DNA from: Myxococcales bacterium UBA1660
GTDB taxonomy: Bacteria; Myxococcota_A; Polyangia; Polyangiales; Houyiibacteriaceae
NCBI GenBank assembly: GCA_002320815.1
Contig: DCLA01000067.1
Coordinates: 1 to 21,210 of the forward strand
DNA length: 21,210 nt
Direction of reading: 5' to 3'
In this document: in pieces, positions 14,356 through 21,210 of the stretch
How the letters are laid out: each line of letters opens with the position of its first letter
Position numbering within the stretch: position 1 is the first letter of the stretch
Notes under the pieces: model-generated
What the model was told of the DNA's origin: nothing
Seen by the model: only the letters and a program-made list of their open reading frames with translations
The model's database searches: none
Made by a program: the position numbers and the translations under genes

Positions 14356-15681
14356 TCAGGCTTCGTCGTCGTCCGGCGCGCGGGTCAGGTGGACGTAGGT
14401 CCCGTCCGCGCGGACTCCGTGCCAGCCCTCGGGGAGCCGCGGGGTGCTCCAGGTGAAGAGGAAGCGGGCGTCGGCGGGGGCGATGTTGGTGCAACCGTGG
14501 CTGCGCACGTTGCCGAAGCCGTCGTGCCAGTAGGCGCCGTGGAGCGCGTAGCTGCCGTCGTAGTACATGGTCCAGGGGACCTCGGCGACGTCGTAGACGC
14601 CGTCGTGGGGGTCCTCGCCGCGCATGGTGATGCTCACGTACTTGTGGCGGATGCGGAAGGTGCCGGCGGGGGTGTCGTAGCCCTCCTTGCCGGAGGCCAC
14701 CAGGCTCGCGAAGATCGGCGTGTCGCCCTCGTAGGCGACGATGGTCTGCTCGTCGAGATCGACGTGGATCCAGCGGGCGCCTTCGGGCACGTCGGCGGGT
14801 CGGGGGACCTGCTGGACCAAGCGGACGCCGTCCCGGGGCGCGCGGACCTCGGCGCCGACGACGGTGTCGCCCTCGACCGAGACCACACCGAAACGAGCGT
14901 ACTTGGGGACCCCCCGGGTCGTACCGCTGGCGTCGGTGACGCGGACGTCGTCGGCGTACACGAAGGCCAAGGGGAGCTCGATGCCGTCCGCGTCGTGGAC
15001 GCCGGCCAGGGCCGAGCCCTCGATGCGCTCCACTGCCGCCGCGCGCACGTAGTCGCCGGTGACGGTCCGCAACCACGTCTCGTCGTGGTGTTCTTCCTCG
15101 CCGGCGACGGCCACGAAGTAGTCGCCGTTCAGCTGCTCGGCGATGTCCGGCAGGTTGGCGCCGCCCTGGACCCGCTCGCGCAGCCGGCGCGAGGGCAGGT
15201 ACTCGTAGCGGAAGGCCTCCCGGTCGGTGACCATGGCGTAGGCGTAGGGGAGCGGCGCGTCGGTCGCCGGGGCGGCGTCGGGGGTCTCGCTCGGCGGGTC
15301 CGCGGGGAGCGCGCGGAAGCCAGCCGCGGTGCACACGTAGCCACCGGGTTCCACTCGGAACCATCGACCGTCGCAGGCCTCGTTGCGCGAGGCCGGGGTC
15401 CCGGCCAGGGCGGTGCCGCGCCGGACCAGGCCGCGGCCGTGGCGGAGGCTACGCGAGGCGTAGACCAGCGCGTTGTGGCGGCGGGCCAGGAGCCAGGTCT
15501 CTCCGTCGTCGACCTCGACCCGCGGCACGGGGCGCAGGGCCCAGCCGGGGGGCTCGGAGGGAGCGGGAGTGAGGTCGATCGCGTCGCCGGATGCTGGGGC
15601 CGTCTCGCTCGTGGTGGCGTCGGCGAAGGCCAGCGGAGCGACGAGACCCAGCCCGAGGAGGATGGGGAGGCTTCGGCGCAT
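14356..15681 (-). CDS. L,D-transpeptidase (YkuD domain), exported
   Basis: A 441-residue envelope enzyme. A signal peptide (MRRSLPILLGLGLVAPLAFA, cut near ADA) sends it to the periplasm. The middle region (about 25-285) is unassigned and includes SH3-like segments such as ACDGRWFRVEPGGYVCTAAG with two cysteines. The C-terminal YkuD domain (about 286-430) starts with WIHVDLDEQTIVAYEGD and includes SGKEGYDTPAGTFRIRHKYV, and has the catalytic signature SHGCTNI with Cys about 397 plus the upstream His in YALHGAYWHD. Such enzymes make 3-3 peptidoglycan crosslinks or attach proteins to peptidoglycan; which one is not decidable here. The tail is acidic (DDDEA). The ATG at 15681 is preferred; the ATG at 15693 lies within the predicted -10. 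Confidence 0.9.
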   Translation of the reverse strand: MRRSLPILLGLGLVAPLAFADATTSETAPASGDAIDLTPAPSEPPGWALRPVPRVEVDDGETWLLARRHNALVYASRSLRHGRGLVRRGTALAGTPASRNEACDGRWFRVEPGGYVCTAAGFRALPADPPSETPDAAPATDAPLPYAYAMVTDREAFRYEYLPSRRLRERVQGGANLPDIAEQLNGDYFVAVAGEEEHHDETWLRTVTGDYVRAAAVERIEGSALAGVHDADGIELPLAFVYADDVRVTDASGTTRGVPKYARFGVVSVEGDTVVGAEVRAPRDGVRLVQQVPRPADVPEGARWIHVDLDEQTIVAYEGDTPIFASLVASGKEGYDTPAGTFRIRHKYVSITMRGEDPHDGVYDVAEVPWTMYYDGSYALHGAYWHDGFGNVRSHGCTNIAPADARFLFTWSTPRLPEGWHGVRADGTYVHLTRAPDDDEA

Positions 15682-15708
15682 CGTTTGTCCCATCTTTTAC
15701 GATGCGCC
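15675..15708. promoter_or_regulatory. Inverted repeat over the start of the L,D-transpeptidase gene
   Basis: Perfect 10-base arms GGCGCATCGT (15675-15684) and ACGATGCGCC (15699-15708) flank 14 bases. The repeat covers the start codon and the -10 region. It could be an operator. If transcription began upstream, it would form an RNA hairpin placing the start codon in the stem. Confidence 0.5.
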
Positions 15709-15720
15709 TACGCGGGTCAA
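15692..15720 (-). promoter_or_regulatory. Promoter of the L,D-transpeptidase gene
   Basis: On the minus strand TTGACC (15720-15715) and AAAGAT (15697-15692) are 17 bases apart, and the -10 ends 10 bases before the ATG at 15681. The -35 overlaps the stop codon of the upstream alkD-like gene. Confidence 0.5.
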
Positions 15721-16400
15721 CTCCGTGGTCCGAGATGCTTCAGGGCTTCCCGCCGACTCAGGCCGCTCAACCCGGAGTGCCCATCGACGAAGGCGCGTAC
15801 CCAGTCGGGATCCACCTTGCTCAGGTCCCGGAGGGCCCACCCGATGGCCTTGCGAAGAAAGAACTCGGACGACGGGATCGCGGGCTCGATGAGCTCCGCT
15901 AGGAGCGCGCGGTCGGTGGTGTCCTCGAGGCCGATCTGCGCCAGGATGGCGGCGCGTCGGAGCCAGAGGTCGTCGCCCCGCGACCAGCGGCGGAGCGTCT
16001 CGGCGGACTCCGGTGCATTTCCCAGGGTCGCACGCACCAGCTTGGTGGCGAGCTCGTCCACCAGGTCCCACCACGCGCCGGTCACCACCAGCTCCTCCAG
16101 GAGGGGCAGGGCCGCCGGGGTCCAGAGCCCGCGATGCTCGCGCCGGCGCATCAGGTCCAGCGCGGCGTAGCGCTCCTCGCGGTGGGTGGCGCCGAACCAC
16201 AGCGCCCGCACCTCGCGCTCGAGCGCCGCGCGGCCGGCGACGGGGTGCGCGGCGAAGACGGGCGTCAGAGCCGCCTGGCGCGCCTTCTTCTTCACGCCCC
16301 AAAAGGGAAGCGCGCTCTTCATGTAGGCGCGCATGGGCTCGGCGTCCTCGGGGACGGCGGCGGCGCCGAGCGCGGCGCGCACCGCCGTCAGGAGGGTCAC
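15717..16400 (-). CDS. DNA alkylation repair enzyme, AlkD-like HEAT-repeat glycosylase
   Basis: A 227-residue, all-helical protein of the AlkC/AlkD family, which removes N3- and N7-alkylated purines from DNA. The family's catalytic block is visible as GAWWDLVDELATKLV (about 108-122), where the aromatic residue and Asp114 match AlkD's Trp109/Asp113. The later blocks DLWLRRAAILAQIG (catalytic-site Arg) and FFLRKAIGWALRDLSK (Trp) complete the set. Length is normal. It starts at a GTG within a GTGA overlap with nudC (16397-16400). Pairing with nucleotide-pool and polyamine genes suggests housekeeping or stress protection, by inference. Confidence 0.9.
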   Translation of the reverse strand: MTLLTAVRAALGAAAVPEDAEPMRAYMKSALPFWGVKKKARQAALTPVFAAHPVAGRAALEREVRALWFGATHREERYAALDLMRRREHRGLWTPAALPLLEELVVTGAWWDLVDELATKLVRATLGNAPESAETLRRWSRGDDLWLRRAAILAQIGLEDTTDRALLAELIEPAIPSSEFFLRKAIGWALRDLSKVDPDWVRAFVDGHSGLSGLSRREALKHLGPRS

Positions 16401-17272
16401 TCGGCGATCCACTCGCGCACCAGCCGGTGCGCCAGGGACATGGGCGGCGGGTAGAAGTACCCCGCGGCCTTCATGGCCGGCTTCTCCAGCTCGGCCCGGG
16501 TGAACCAGCGCGCCTCTTCGAGCTCGTCGTCCTCGAGGCGCACCTCGCCCGGCGCCACCTCGGCGCGGAAGCCGATCATCAGCGACTGGGGGAAGGGCCA
16601 CCCCTGGGAGGCGGCGTAGCTCAGCCGCTCGACGGTGAGGCCGACCTCCTCGCCGACCTCGCGGCGGACGCAGTCCTCCAGGCTCTCGCCGGGCTCCACG
16701 AACCCCGCCAGGGCGGAGACCATGCCCCGGGGGAATCCCGGCTGCCGCGCCAGCAAGCACCGGTCGCCGCGGACGCAGAGGATCATCACCGCCGGGTCGG
16801 TGCGCGGGAAGACCTTCTCGTCGCACTCGGTGCAGCTCTTGGCGAAGCCCGCCTCTTCGTTGCGCAGCGCGCCGCCGCAGCTGGCGCAGAAGCGGGTGGT
16901 GCGGTTCCAGCGGCAGATGCCCCGGGCGTAGGCCAGGGGCTCGAAGTCGGCGGCGGGCATGAAGGCGCCGGCCATGCGCAGGTCCTCGAAGCGGTCCTCG
17001 AGTCCCAGGGCGTCGACGGGGTCGTCGACGTCGGAGAGGTCGATGGCGAAGACGGCCGCCCCCGCGGCGTCCACGCCGAGGTAGATGGCCTCCTCGCCGC
17101 CGGCGCCCAGCGCCGCCTGGGCCCGCTCGCCCTCGAGCCACACCGGGGTGGGCGGTCGGCCGGCGCGGACCAGGCTCCGGCCCCGCCACACGGGGATCAC
17201 CTTCGCCGCCGCGCGGTCGGCCGCGAGGCCTTCCGGGTCCTTGCGGCGGAGCGCGCGGCGGTCGGCGATCAC
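16397..17272 (-). CDS. nudC: NADH pyrophosphatase / deNADding Nudix hydrolase
   Basis: A 291-residue Nudix enzyme that splits NADH to NMNH and AMP and, in studied members, removes NAD caps from RNA 5' ends. The N-terminal domain (1-115) is followed by a zinc ribbon with CASC (Cys129, Cys132) and CTEC (Cys147, Cys150). The Nudix box GFVEPGESLEDCVRREVGEE begins at 190. The NADH-specific motif reads SQGWPFPQS (222-230), where the family consensus has SQPWPFPxS, so Pro is replaced by Gly. It starts at a GTG overlapping the speE stop (GTGA, 17269-17272), and its own stop overlaps the alkD-like GTG. Confidence 0.93.
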   Translation of the reverse strand: MIADRRALRRKDPEGLAADRAAAKVIPVWRGRSLVRAGRPPTPVWLEGERAQAALGAGGEEAIYLGVDAAGAAVFAIDLSDVDDPVDALGLEDRFEDLRMAGAFMPAADFEPLAYARGICRWNRTTRFCASCGGALRNEEAGFAKSCTECDEKVFPRTDPAVMILCVRGDRCLLARQPGFPRGMVSALAGFVEPGESLEDCVRREVGEEVGLTVERLSYAASQGWPFPQSLMIGFRAEVAPGEVRLEDDELEEARWFTRAELEKPAMKAAGYFYPPPMSLAHRLVREWIAE

Positions 17273-18114
17273 TTGGACAGGTCGGCCAGCCCGCGGCGGA
17301 CGTAGTTGGGCTGCGTGAACGCCGCCTTGTGGATGTCGGCGTTGTAGTAGCGGCAGCCGTCGGTGAGCTTCTCGGCGCGGGCCACGTCCACGTCGAGGTG
17401 GGCCTTGCGGTCGGAGGCCCAGGTCCAGGACCAGATGCCCGAGGCGTAGATGGGCACGGGGCCGAAGTAGGGGTGCACCTCGGCGAAGAGCTCGCGGAGC
17501 TTGCCCTGGGTCTCGAAGAAGACGTCGCGCATCAGGATGGGCGTCTCGCTCTGCATGGCCATGATGCCGCCGGGCTTGAGCATCCGCTTACAGGCGGCGA
17601 AGAACTCCTGGGCGAAGAGGACCTCGCCGGGGCCGACCGGGTCGGTGCCGTCGAGGAGGATGACGTCGTACTTCTCCTCGTCGCTGGTCTTCACGTAGTC
17701 GATGCCGTCGGCGAAGCGCACGTCGAGACGGGGGTCGTCCCAGGCGGTCCCGATCATCGGCAGGTGCTCCTTGCAGGCCTGCACGACGCCCTCGTCGATC
17801 TCGATCATCACGCACTGCTCGACGCTGGGGTGCCGGAGCACCTCGCGGACGGTGCCACCGTCGCCGCCGCCGATCACCAGCACCCGCTTGGGGTTCTCCG
17901 CGGTGAGCATCGCCGGGTGCGTGAGCATCTCGTGATAGAAGAACTCGTCCTTCACCGAGGTCATGAAGACGTCGTCCAGGGCGAGGGCCCGGCCGTAGGC
18001 CTTGGACTCGAAGATCTCGATCTTCTGGAACTCGGAGCGGCCGGAGTAGAGGGTCTCGGTGGTCTCGAGCGCGAGCCGAGTTCCCTGGAAGGTTTCTTGG
18101 TACCAAAGCGGCAT
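17269..18114 (-). CDS. speE: Spermidine synthase (polyamine aminopropyltransferase)
   Basis: A 281-residue cytoplasmic enzyme transferring an aminopropyl group from decarboxylated S-adenosylmethionine to putrescine. The N-terminal beta-domain (WYQETFQGTRLAL to about 50) is followed by the family block FYHEMLTHPAM, the nucleotide-binding VLVIGGGDGGTVREVLRH (about 79-95), and VILLDGTDPVGPGEVLF with the catalytic Asp at about 155 and a second Asp at 158. The ATG at 18114 (MPLWYQETF) is preferred over 18126 because a -10-like TATGCC ends 7 bases upstream of it and overlaps the other candidate. It is the first gene of the speE-nudC-alkD chain. Confidence 0.95.
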   Translation of the reverse strand: MPLWYQETFQGTRLALETTETLYSGRSEFQKIEIFESKAYGRALALDDVFMTSVKDEFFYHEMLTHPAMLTAENPKRVLVIGGGDGGTVREVLRHPSVEQCVMIEIDEGVVQACKEHLPMIGTAWDDPRLDVRFADGIDYVKTSDEEKYDVILLDGTDPVGPGEVLFAQEFFAACKRMLKPGGIMAMQSETPILMRDVFFETQGKLRELFAEVHPYFGPVPIYASGIWSWTWASDRKAHLDVDVARAEKLTDGCRYYNADIHKAAFTQPNYVRRGLADLSK

Positions 18115-18121
18115 GGGCGCG

Positions 18122-18127
18122 GGCATA
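18122..18127 (-). promoter_or_regulatory. -10-like element of the speE operon
   Basis: TATGCC in the context GTGCTATGCC on the minus strand ends 7 bases before the ATG at 18114. No good -35 box is visible. It decides between two candidate ATGs. Confidence 0.4.
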
Positions 18128-18181
18128 GCACGGCGCCCAGCGCCTCGCCCAGCGGCGCCGGGCGGCCGGTCCTCCCCGTGC

Positions 18182-18187
18182 TAGAAC
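18182..18187 (+). promoter_or_regulatory. -10-like element of the exonuclease/nucleotidyltransferase operon
   Basis: TAGAAC in the context GTGCTAGAAC ends 7 bases before the GTG at 18195, with no ribosome-binding sequence between. No clear -35 is visible. It is divergent from the speE element in the 80-base gap between the two start codons. Confidence 0.4.
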
Positions 18188-18194
18188 CCGCCGC

Positions 18195-18818
18195 GTGAGC
18201 GAGCCAGCGAAGAGGACCGGAGCCGGCGAGGCCGGGCTGGGCGGGGTCCGCGACGTCTACTTCTCGGTGGACGTGGAGACCGACGGGCCCATCCCCGGGG
18301 TCTACTCGCTGCTCAGCTTCGCCATCGTCGAAGCCGGCACGATGGCCGCCGGGCGCTTCGCGCGGCCCGCGGCGACCCCGGCGAGCTTCTATCGGGAGCT
18401 GCGGCCCATCGCCGAGGACTTCGACCCCGAGGCGCTCGCCGTCAGCGGGCTGGACCGCGGGCGCCTGGCGCGCGAGGGCGCCGAGCCCGCGGCGGCGATG
18501 CGCGAGGCGAGCGCGTGGATCGCGGCCCACGCCCCCGAGGGCGAGCCGGTGCTGGTGGCCTACCCCTTGGGCTTCGACTGGTCTTGGCTCCACTGGTACT
18601 TCGTGCGCTTCACCGGCGCCTCGCCCTTTCGGCACTCCCGGGCCTTCGACGTGAAGACCGCGGTGGCGGTGAAGGCCCGGCGGTCCATCGCCGACGCCGG
18701 CCAGCGCCGGCTCCCCGCCGAGCTGCGGAGCGCGCGGCCCCACACCCACCACGCCCTGGACGACGCCCGCGCCCAGGGGGAGGTCTTCGCCAACCTGATG
18801 GAGTGGGAGGCCCCGTGA
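18195..18818 (+). CDS. DEDDh-type 3'-5' exonuclease
   Basis: A 207-residue protein with an RNase T/DnaQ-like exonuclease fold, which degrades RNA or single-stranded DNA ends using two metal ions. The acidic residues are placed as expected: Asp26 and Glu28 in FSVDVETDG, Asp128 in YPLGFDWSWL, and His185 and Asp190 in HHALDDARAQ. The first 18 residues are an extra flexible stretch. The GTG at 18195 is chosen from the -10-like element 7 bases upstream. The stop overlaps the next gene's GTG by 4 bases, so exonuclease and nucleotidyltransferase are made together. The substrate (RNA or DNA) cannot be read from sequence. Confidence 0.87.
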   Translation: MSEPAKRTGAGEAGLGGVRDVYFSVDVETDGPIPGVYSLLSFAIVEAGTMAAGRFARPAATPASFYRELRPIAEDFDPEALAVSGLDRGRLAREGAEPAAAMREASAWIAAHAPEGEPVLVAYPLGFDWSWLHWYFVRFTGASPFRHSRAFDVKTAVAVKARRSIADAGQRRLPAELRSARPHTHHALDDARAQGEVFANLMEWEAP

Positions 18819-19858
18819 TCACGCCCGCCCTCCCGGCAGCGGTCCTCCGGCAGCGGGAGACCACCGAGCACACCGTCGAGGCCCTCCGCGCCGCCCTGGG
18901 GCGCGAGCTCGGCGCCGACGCCGACGCGATCCTCGGGGAGCACACCACCTTCATCCTCACCGGCTCCGCCGGCCGGGGCGAGATGACCGCCGGCTCCGAC
19001 GTCGATGGCCACGTGGTCCGCGTGGACCAGCCCCTCGACTCCGGCCACGACGCCCGGCTCCGGGCGGCGACCGGCGCGGCGCTGGCGGCGCTCGGTCTGC
19101 CGCCCCTCGACCGGGGCGGCGCGTTCCTGGCGATGAAGTCCGGCGCGTCGCTGACCGACTGCCTGGGGAGCGCCGACGACGACCACACCAACGCGCTGAC
19201 CACGCGGATGCTCTTCCTGCTCGAGGGGCGCCCGCTCCTCGGCCTGCCGGCCTACGAGACCCTCCTGCGGCGCGTGCAGCAGGCCTACCGGGGCGGGGCC
19301 ACGAAGCACACCGACGACTTCCTGCCCTTCTTCCTCTTCAACGACATCATCCGCTACTGGCGCACGGTGCTCCTCAACCACGAGGATCGGCTGCGGAAGA
19401 AGGGCGCCGAGCTGGCGGCCGAGGGCCTCGCGGGGAGCGCCCTCGAAGACGAGCTCCTGGCCCACCGACGCTATCGCGGGATGAAGCTGCGCTTCCCCCG
19501 TTGCCTCACCTGCTTCTCGGCGTTGACCCACGTCTTGGCCATCGCGCCGAAGGACAGCGACTCGGTCAGCGAGGCGGACGAACGGGCGATGTTCGCGATG
19601 ACGCCCCTGGAGCGGCTCCGCGCCATCGCGACGCTCCAGCCGCGGGTCGCCGGACGCATCGGGACCATGCTCGACCTCTACGGCCGGTACCTGGACCACT
19701 CCGCTGGCGAGAAGGGTGACCTGGTCGTGCGGCTCCGGGAGGACCCGGAGTTCGCCCGGACCACCTCCCGCGAGGGGCGCCGCTTCACCGACGAGATGTT
19801 CGACCTGGTCCAGGACCTCGGCGCCGGCAACCGGCTCCACCGCCAGATGCTCATCTGA
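18815..19858 (+). CDS. GlnD/DUF294-like nucleotidyltransferase
   Basis: A 347-residue protein with a minimal nucleotidyltransferase signature GSAGRGEMTAGSDVD (50-64): Gly50-Ser51 followed by Asp62 and Asp64, as in the pol-beta superfamily that moves NMP groups to proteins or RNA. The long helical second half contains FLPFFLFNDIIRYWRTVLLN and RGMKLRFPRCLTCFSALTHV, a pattern I associate with GlnD/DUF294-type proteins, though I cannot name the exact family. It starts at a GTG in the GTGA overlap with the exonuclease. It ends CATCTG/TGA in a small palindrome and overlaps the convergent alpha/beta hydrolase by 8 bases. Target is unknown. Confidence 0.75.
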   Translation: MITPALPAAVLRQRETTEHTVEALRAALGRELGADADAILGEHTTFILTGSAGRGEMTAGSDVDGHVVRVDQPLDSGHDARLRAATGAALAALGLPPLDRGGAFLAMKSGASLTDCLGSADDDHTNALTTRMLFLLEGRPLLGLPAYETLLRRVQQAYRGGATKHTDDFLPFFLFNDIIRYWRTVLLNHEDRLRKKGAELAAEGLAGSALEDELLAHRRYRGMKLRFPRCLTCFSALTHVLAIAPKDSDSVSEADERAMFAMTPLERLRAIATLQPRVAGRIGTMLDLYGRYLDHSAGEKGDLVVRLREDPEFARTTSREGRRFTDEMFDLVQDLGAGNRLHRQMLI

Positions 19859-20342
19859 CGACCTCCTCGAGGAACGCGCGCAGCTCCTGGGTCACCCGCT
19901 CGTGGTGACTCAGCAGCAGCCAGTGCCCGGCGTCCGGGACCTCCACGTAGCGGGCTCGGCGCCCCAGGCTCCGGGCCCATCGAGCGGCCACGCGCGGGGA
20001 GGTCATGGAGTCGCGGCCGCCATGAAGGACCAGGGTGGGCACCCGCGGGCGCCGGGCCCGCGCGCTCACGCCGCTGAGAAAGACCAGGCCGTCGGCGTCC
20101 AGGTTACCGGCGAGCTGGCTGAGACCGATGCCGCCGTTGGAGAGCCCGGCGACCACGATGCGCTCGGCGCCCCGGGCCCGGGGCTCGGCCAGGGTGCGCT
20201 CGAGGGTCGCCCGGCCCCGGGGCGAACCCCAGCGCCCGTGCCAGTCCATCGCCGGGCACACGGTCTCCATCCCCAGCGGCGCGGCGGCCTGGGCCCCCTG
20301 CCAGCACAGGAGGGTCACGCTGCCCCCGTACCCGGGCGCCAC
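19851..20342 (-). CDS. Compact alpha/beta hydrolase
   Basis: A 163-residue hydrolase with a full candidate triad: nucleophile Ser68 in GLSNG, Asp111 in LHGGRDSMTS and His140 in PDAGHWLL. The N-terminus starts directly with GYGGSVTLLCWQGAQAAAPL, so the family's usual first strands and HG oxyanion motif are missing or replaced by WQGA. At 163 residues it is shorter than the usual 200-280. It starts at a GTG 2 bases after the stop of the YycJ-like gene, so the two are one operon, and a longer start is impossible without overlapping that gene substantially. No signal peptide. Substrate unknown. Confidence 0.75.
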   Translation of the reverse strand: MAPGYGGSVTLLCWQGAQAAAPLGMETVCPAMDWHGRWGSPRGRATLERTLAEPRARGAERIVVAGLSNGGIGLSQLAGNLDADGLVFLSGVSARARRPRVPTLVLHGGRDSMTSPRVAARWARSLGRRARYVEVPDAGHWLLLSHHERVTQELRAFLEEVVR

Positions 20343-20344
20343 GG

Positions 20345-21133
20345 TCAGGCGAAGAGGGCCAGCTGCACGCCCGGCGGGTCGTCGTAGGTCTGGACCTGGT
20401 CCTGGTGGGCGATGCGGACCTCGACGCCGAGGGCGCCCACCGCCTTCTCGGCGTGGGCCAGCGCCCGGCGCGGCGAGTTCGCCTTGCGGCTGAGGTGCAT
20501 CAGCATGACCCGCTCCAGCCGATGCTTCGCCAGGCGCTTCATCAGGCGCGCCGCGTCGGCGTTGCTCAGGTGGCCGTGGGGCGAGGCGATGCGGTCGCGC
20601 AGGAAGCGGGGGTAGTCGCAGGTGGCCAGGAGCTCGGGCTCGTGGTTGCTCTCCAGGAGCAGGGTGCGGCAGCCGCGGAGGTGCTTCTCCAGGGTGCGGG
20701 GCACCCGGCCGAGGTCGGTCACCAGGCCCACCTGGTCACCGCCGTCGTCCTCCATGACCAAGGCCACCTGGGGGTCGTCATGGGGCACCGGATGAGCGCG
20801 CACCAGCATCCCGCGGACGCGCAGAGAGCCTCGCGGGTCGAGCTCTTCGGCGGGCGCGCTGCCCACGTCCACCTGCCGCGCCGTGCTCCGGCTGAGGTAC
20901 ACGGTGGCGCCCAGGCCGCGCGCCACGGACCCGGCGTGGGCCACGTGGTCGCCGTGGGCGTGGGTGAGGACGAGCGCGTCCACGGACTCCAGATCGGCGT
21001 CCCGGGCGGCCCGGTATCGCGAACGAATCTTCCGCAGCGACAGGCCGGCATCGACGAGCACGCGGGTGCCGCAGTCGGTCTCGAAGAGGGTCGCGTTGCC
21101 CTGGCTCCCGCTGCCGAGGATGGTGACGCGCAC
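20345..21133 (-). CDS. YycJ/WalJ-like MBL-fold hydrolase
   Basis: A 262-residue metallo-beta-lactamase-fold protein of the YycJ (WalJ) group, members of which are putative 5'-3' exonucleases or phosphodiesterases. The N-terminus MRVTILGSGSQGNATLFETD is typical of the group. The metal motif THAHGDH is at 57-63 (H58, H60, D62, H63), followed by GLVTDLG, LLESNHE and SPHGHLSN, all characteristic. I chose the GTG at 21133 because a TTGCCC/TACCTA promoter ends 9 bases upstream and the resulting N-terminus matches the family; the longer start at 21142 would directly abut the -10. The hydrolase gene follows 2 bases after its stop. Confidence 0.9.
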   Translation of the reverse strand: MRVTILGSGSQGNATLFETDCGTRVLVDAGLSLRKIRSRYRAARDADLESVDALVLTHAHGDHVAHAGSVARGLGATVYLSRSTARQVDVGSAPAEELDPRGSLRVRGMLVRAHPVPHDDPQVALVMEDDGGDQVGLVTDLGRVPRTLEKHLRGCRTLLLESNHEPELLATCDYPRFLRDRIASPHGHLSNADAARLMKRLAKHRLERVMLMHLSRKANSPRRALAHAEKAVGALGVEVRIAHQDQVQTYDDPPGVQLALFA

Positions 21134-21142
21134 GGTCCCCAC

Positions 21143-21171
21143 TAGGTAGGCGATGGGATCCCCCGGGGCAA
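21143..21171 (-). promoter_or_regulatory. Promoter of the YycJ-like / hydrolase operon
   Basis: On the minus strand TTGCCC (21171-21166) and TACCTA (21148-21143) are 17 bases apart. The -10 ends 9 bases before the GTG at 21133. The remaining bases to the window end (21172-21210) show no gene. Confidence 0.5.
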
Positions 21172-21210
21172 GGTTTTGGGTGGGAGCGCTTTCGTCTGGG
21201 GGATTTTGGG

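Noticed and set aside
13742..15364. A 540-codon minus-strand frame containing the lipoprotein
   Set aside because: The upstream two thirds is an out-of-frame shadow of the L,D-transpeptidase; only the portion from the GTG at 14329 has a signal peptide and ordinary composition.

Overview
The window is a gene-dense, very GC-rich (estimated by eye, about 70%) bacterial chromosome segment with 20 protein-coding genes. I see no rRNA, tRNA, CRISPR array, insertion sequence or prophage. The mixture (Hanks-type Ser/Thr kinase with a Pro/Ala-rich tail, DPP-IV-type lipoprotein peptidase, SRPBCC-free but lipoprotein-rich envelope genes, many GTG starts and 4-nt gene overlaps) suggests a Gram-negative of the Myxococcota/deltaproteobacterial type. 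That placement is inference, not proof.

Layout. 38-2043 (+): a self-regulated TetR-family gene with a palindromic operator, coupled to a metallo-beta-lactamase-fold hydrolase and a small membrane protein. 2074-4338 (-): a secreted DPP-IV-like lipoprotein peptidase. 4404-5915 (+): an acyl-CoA synthetase whose 3' end overlaps a convergent MATE exporter (5887-7230, -). 7343-9150 (+): two overlapping RimK-type ATP-grasp ligases. 9163-11528 (-): an operon of Ser/Thr kinase, a photoactive-yellow-protein (PYP) domain fused to a V4R domain, and a 60-residue protein. 11678-15681 (-): serine acetyltransferase, quinone oxidoreductase, a Cys-containing lipoprotein and an L,D-transpeptidase, each apparently with its own promoter. 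15717-18114 (-): a three-gene chain speE - nudC - alkD-like joined by GTGA overlaps. 18195-19858 (+): a DEDDh exonuclease coupled to a GlnD/DUF294-like nucleotidyltransferase. 19851-21133 (-): a YycJ-like MBL hydrolase followed by a compact alpha/beta hydrolase.

The most interesting item is the kinase/PYP-V4R operon. The sensor protein aligns without gaps to the first ~75 residues of the classical Halorhodospira PYP and keeps the Tyr, Glu and Cys that hold the p-coumaroyl chromophore. Its V4R domain keeps a C-x22-E-x2-C-x7-C zinc pattern with the spacing I recall from phenol-sensing regulators. With a kinase start 3 nt upstream and a coupled small protein downstream, this reads as a candidate light- (or phenolic-) responsive kinase module. 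The kinase promoter carries a 9-bp inverted repeat against its -35 box.

A second, window-wide pattern: about ten genes or operons have a TAnnnT-like hexamer ending 6-11 nt before the start codon and mostly lack a Shine-Dalgarno sequence; seven of these also have a TTG/CTG-type -35 box 17-18 nt further upstream. This implies widespread leaderless transcripts and was used here to choose several starts. No stretch longer than 150 bases lacks a gene.
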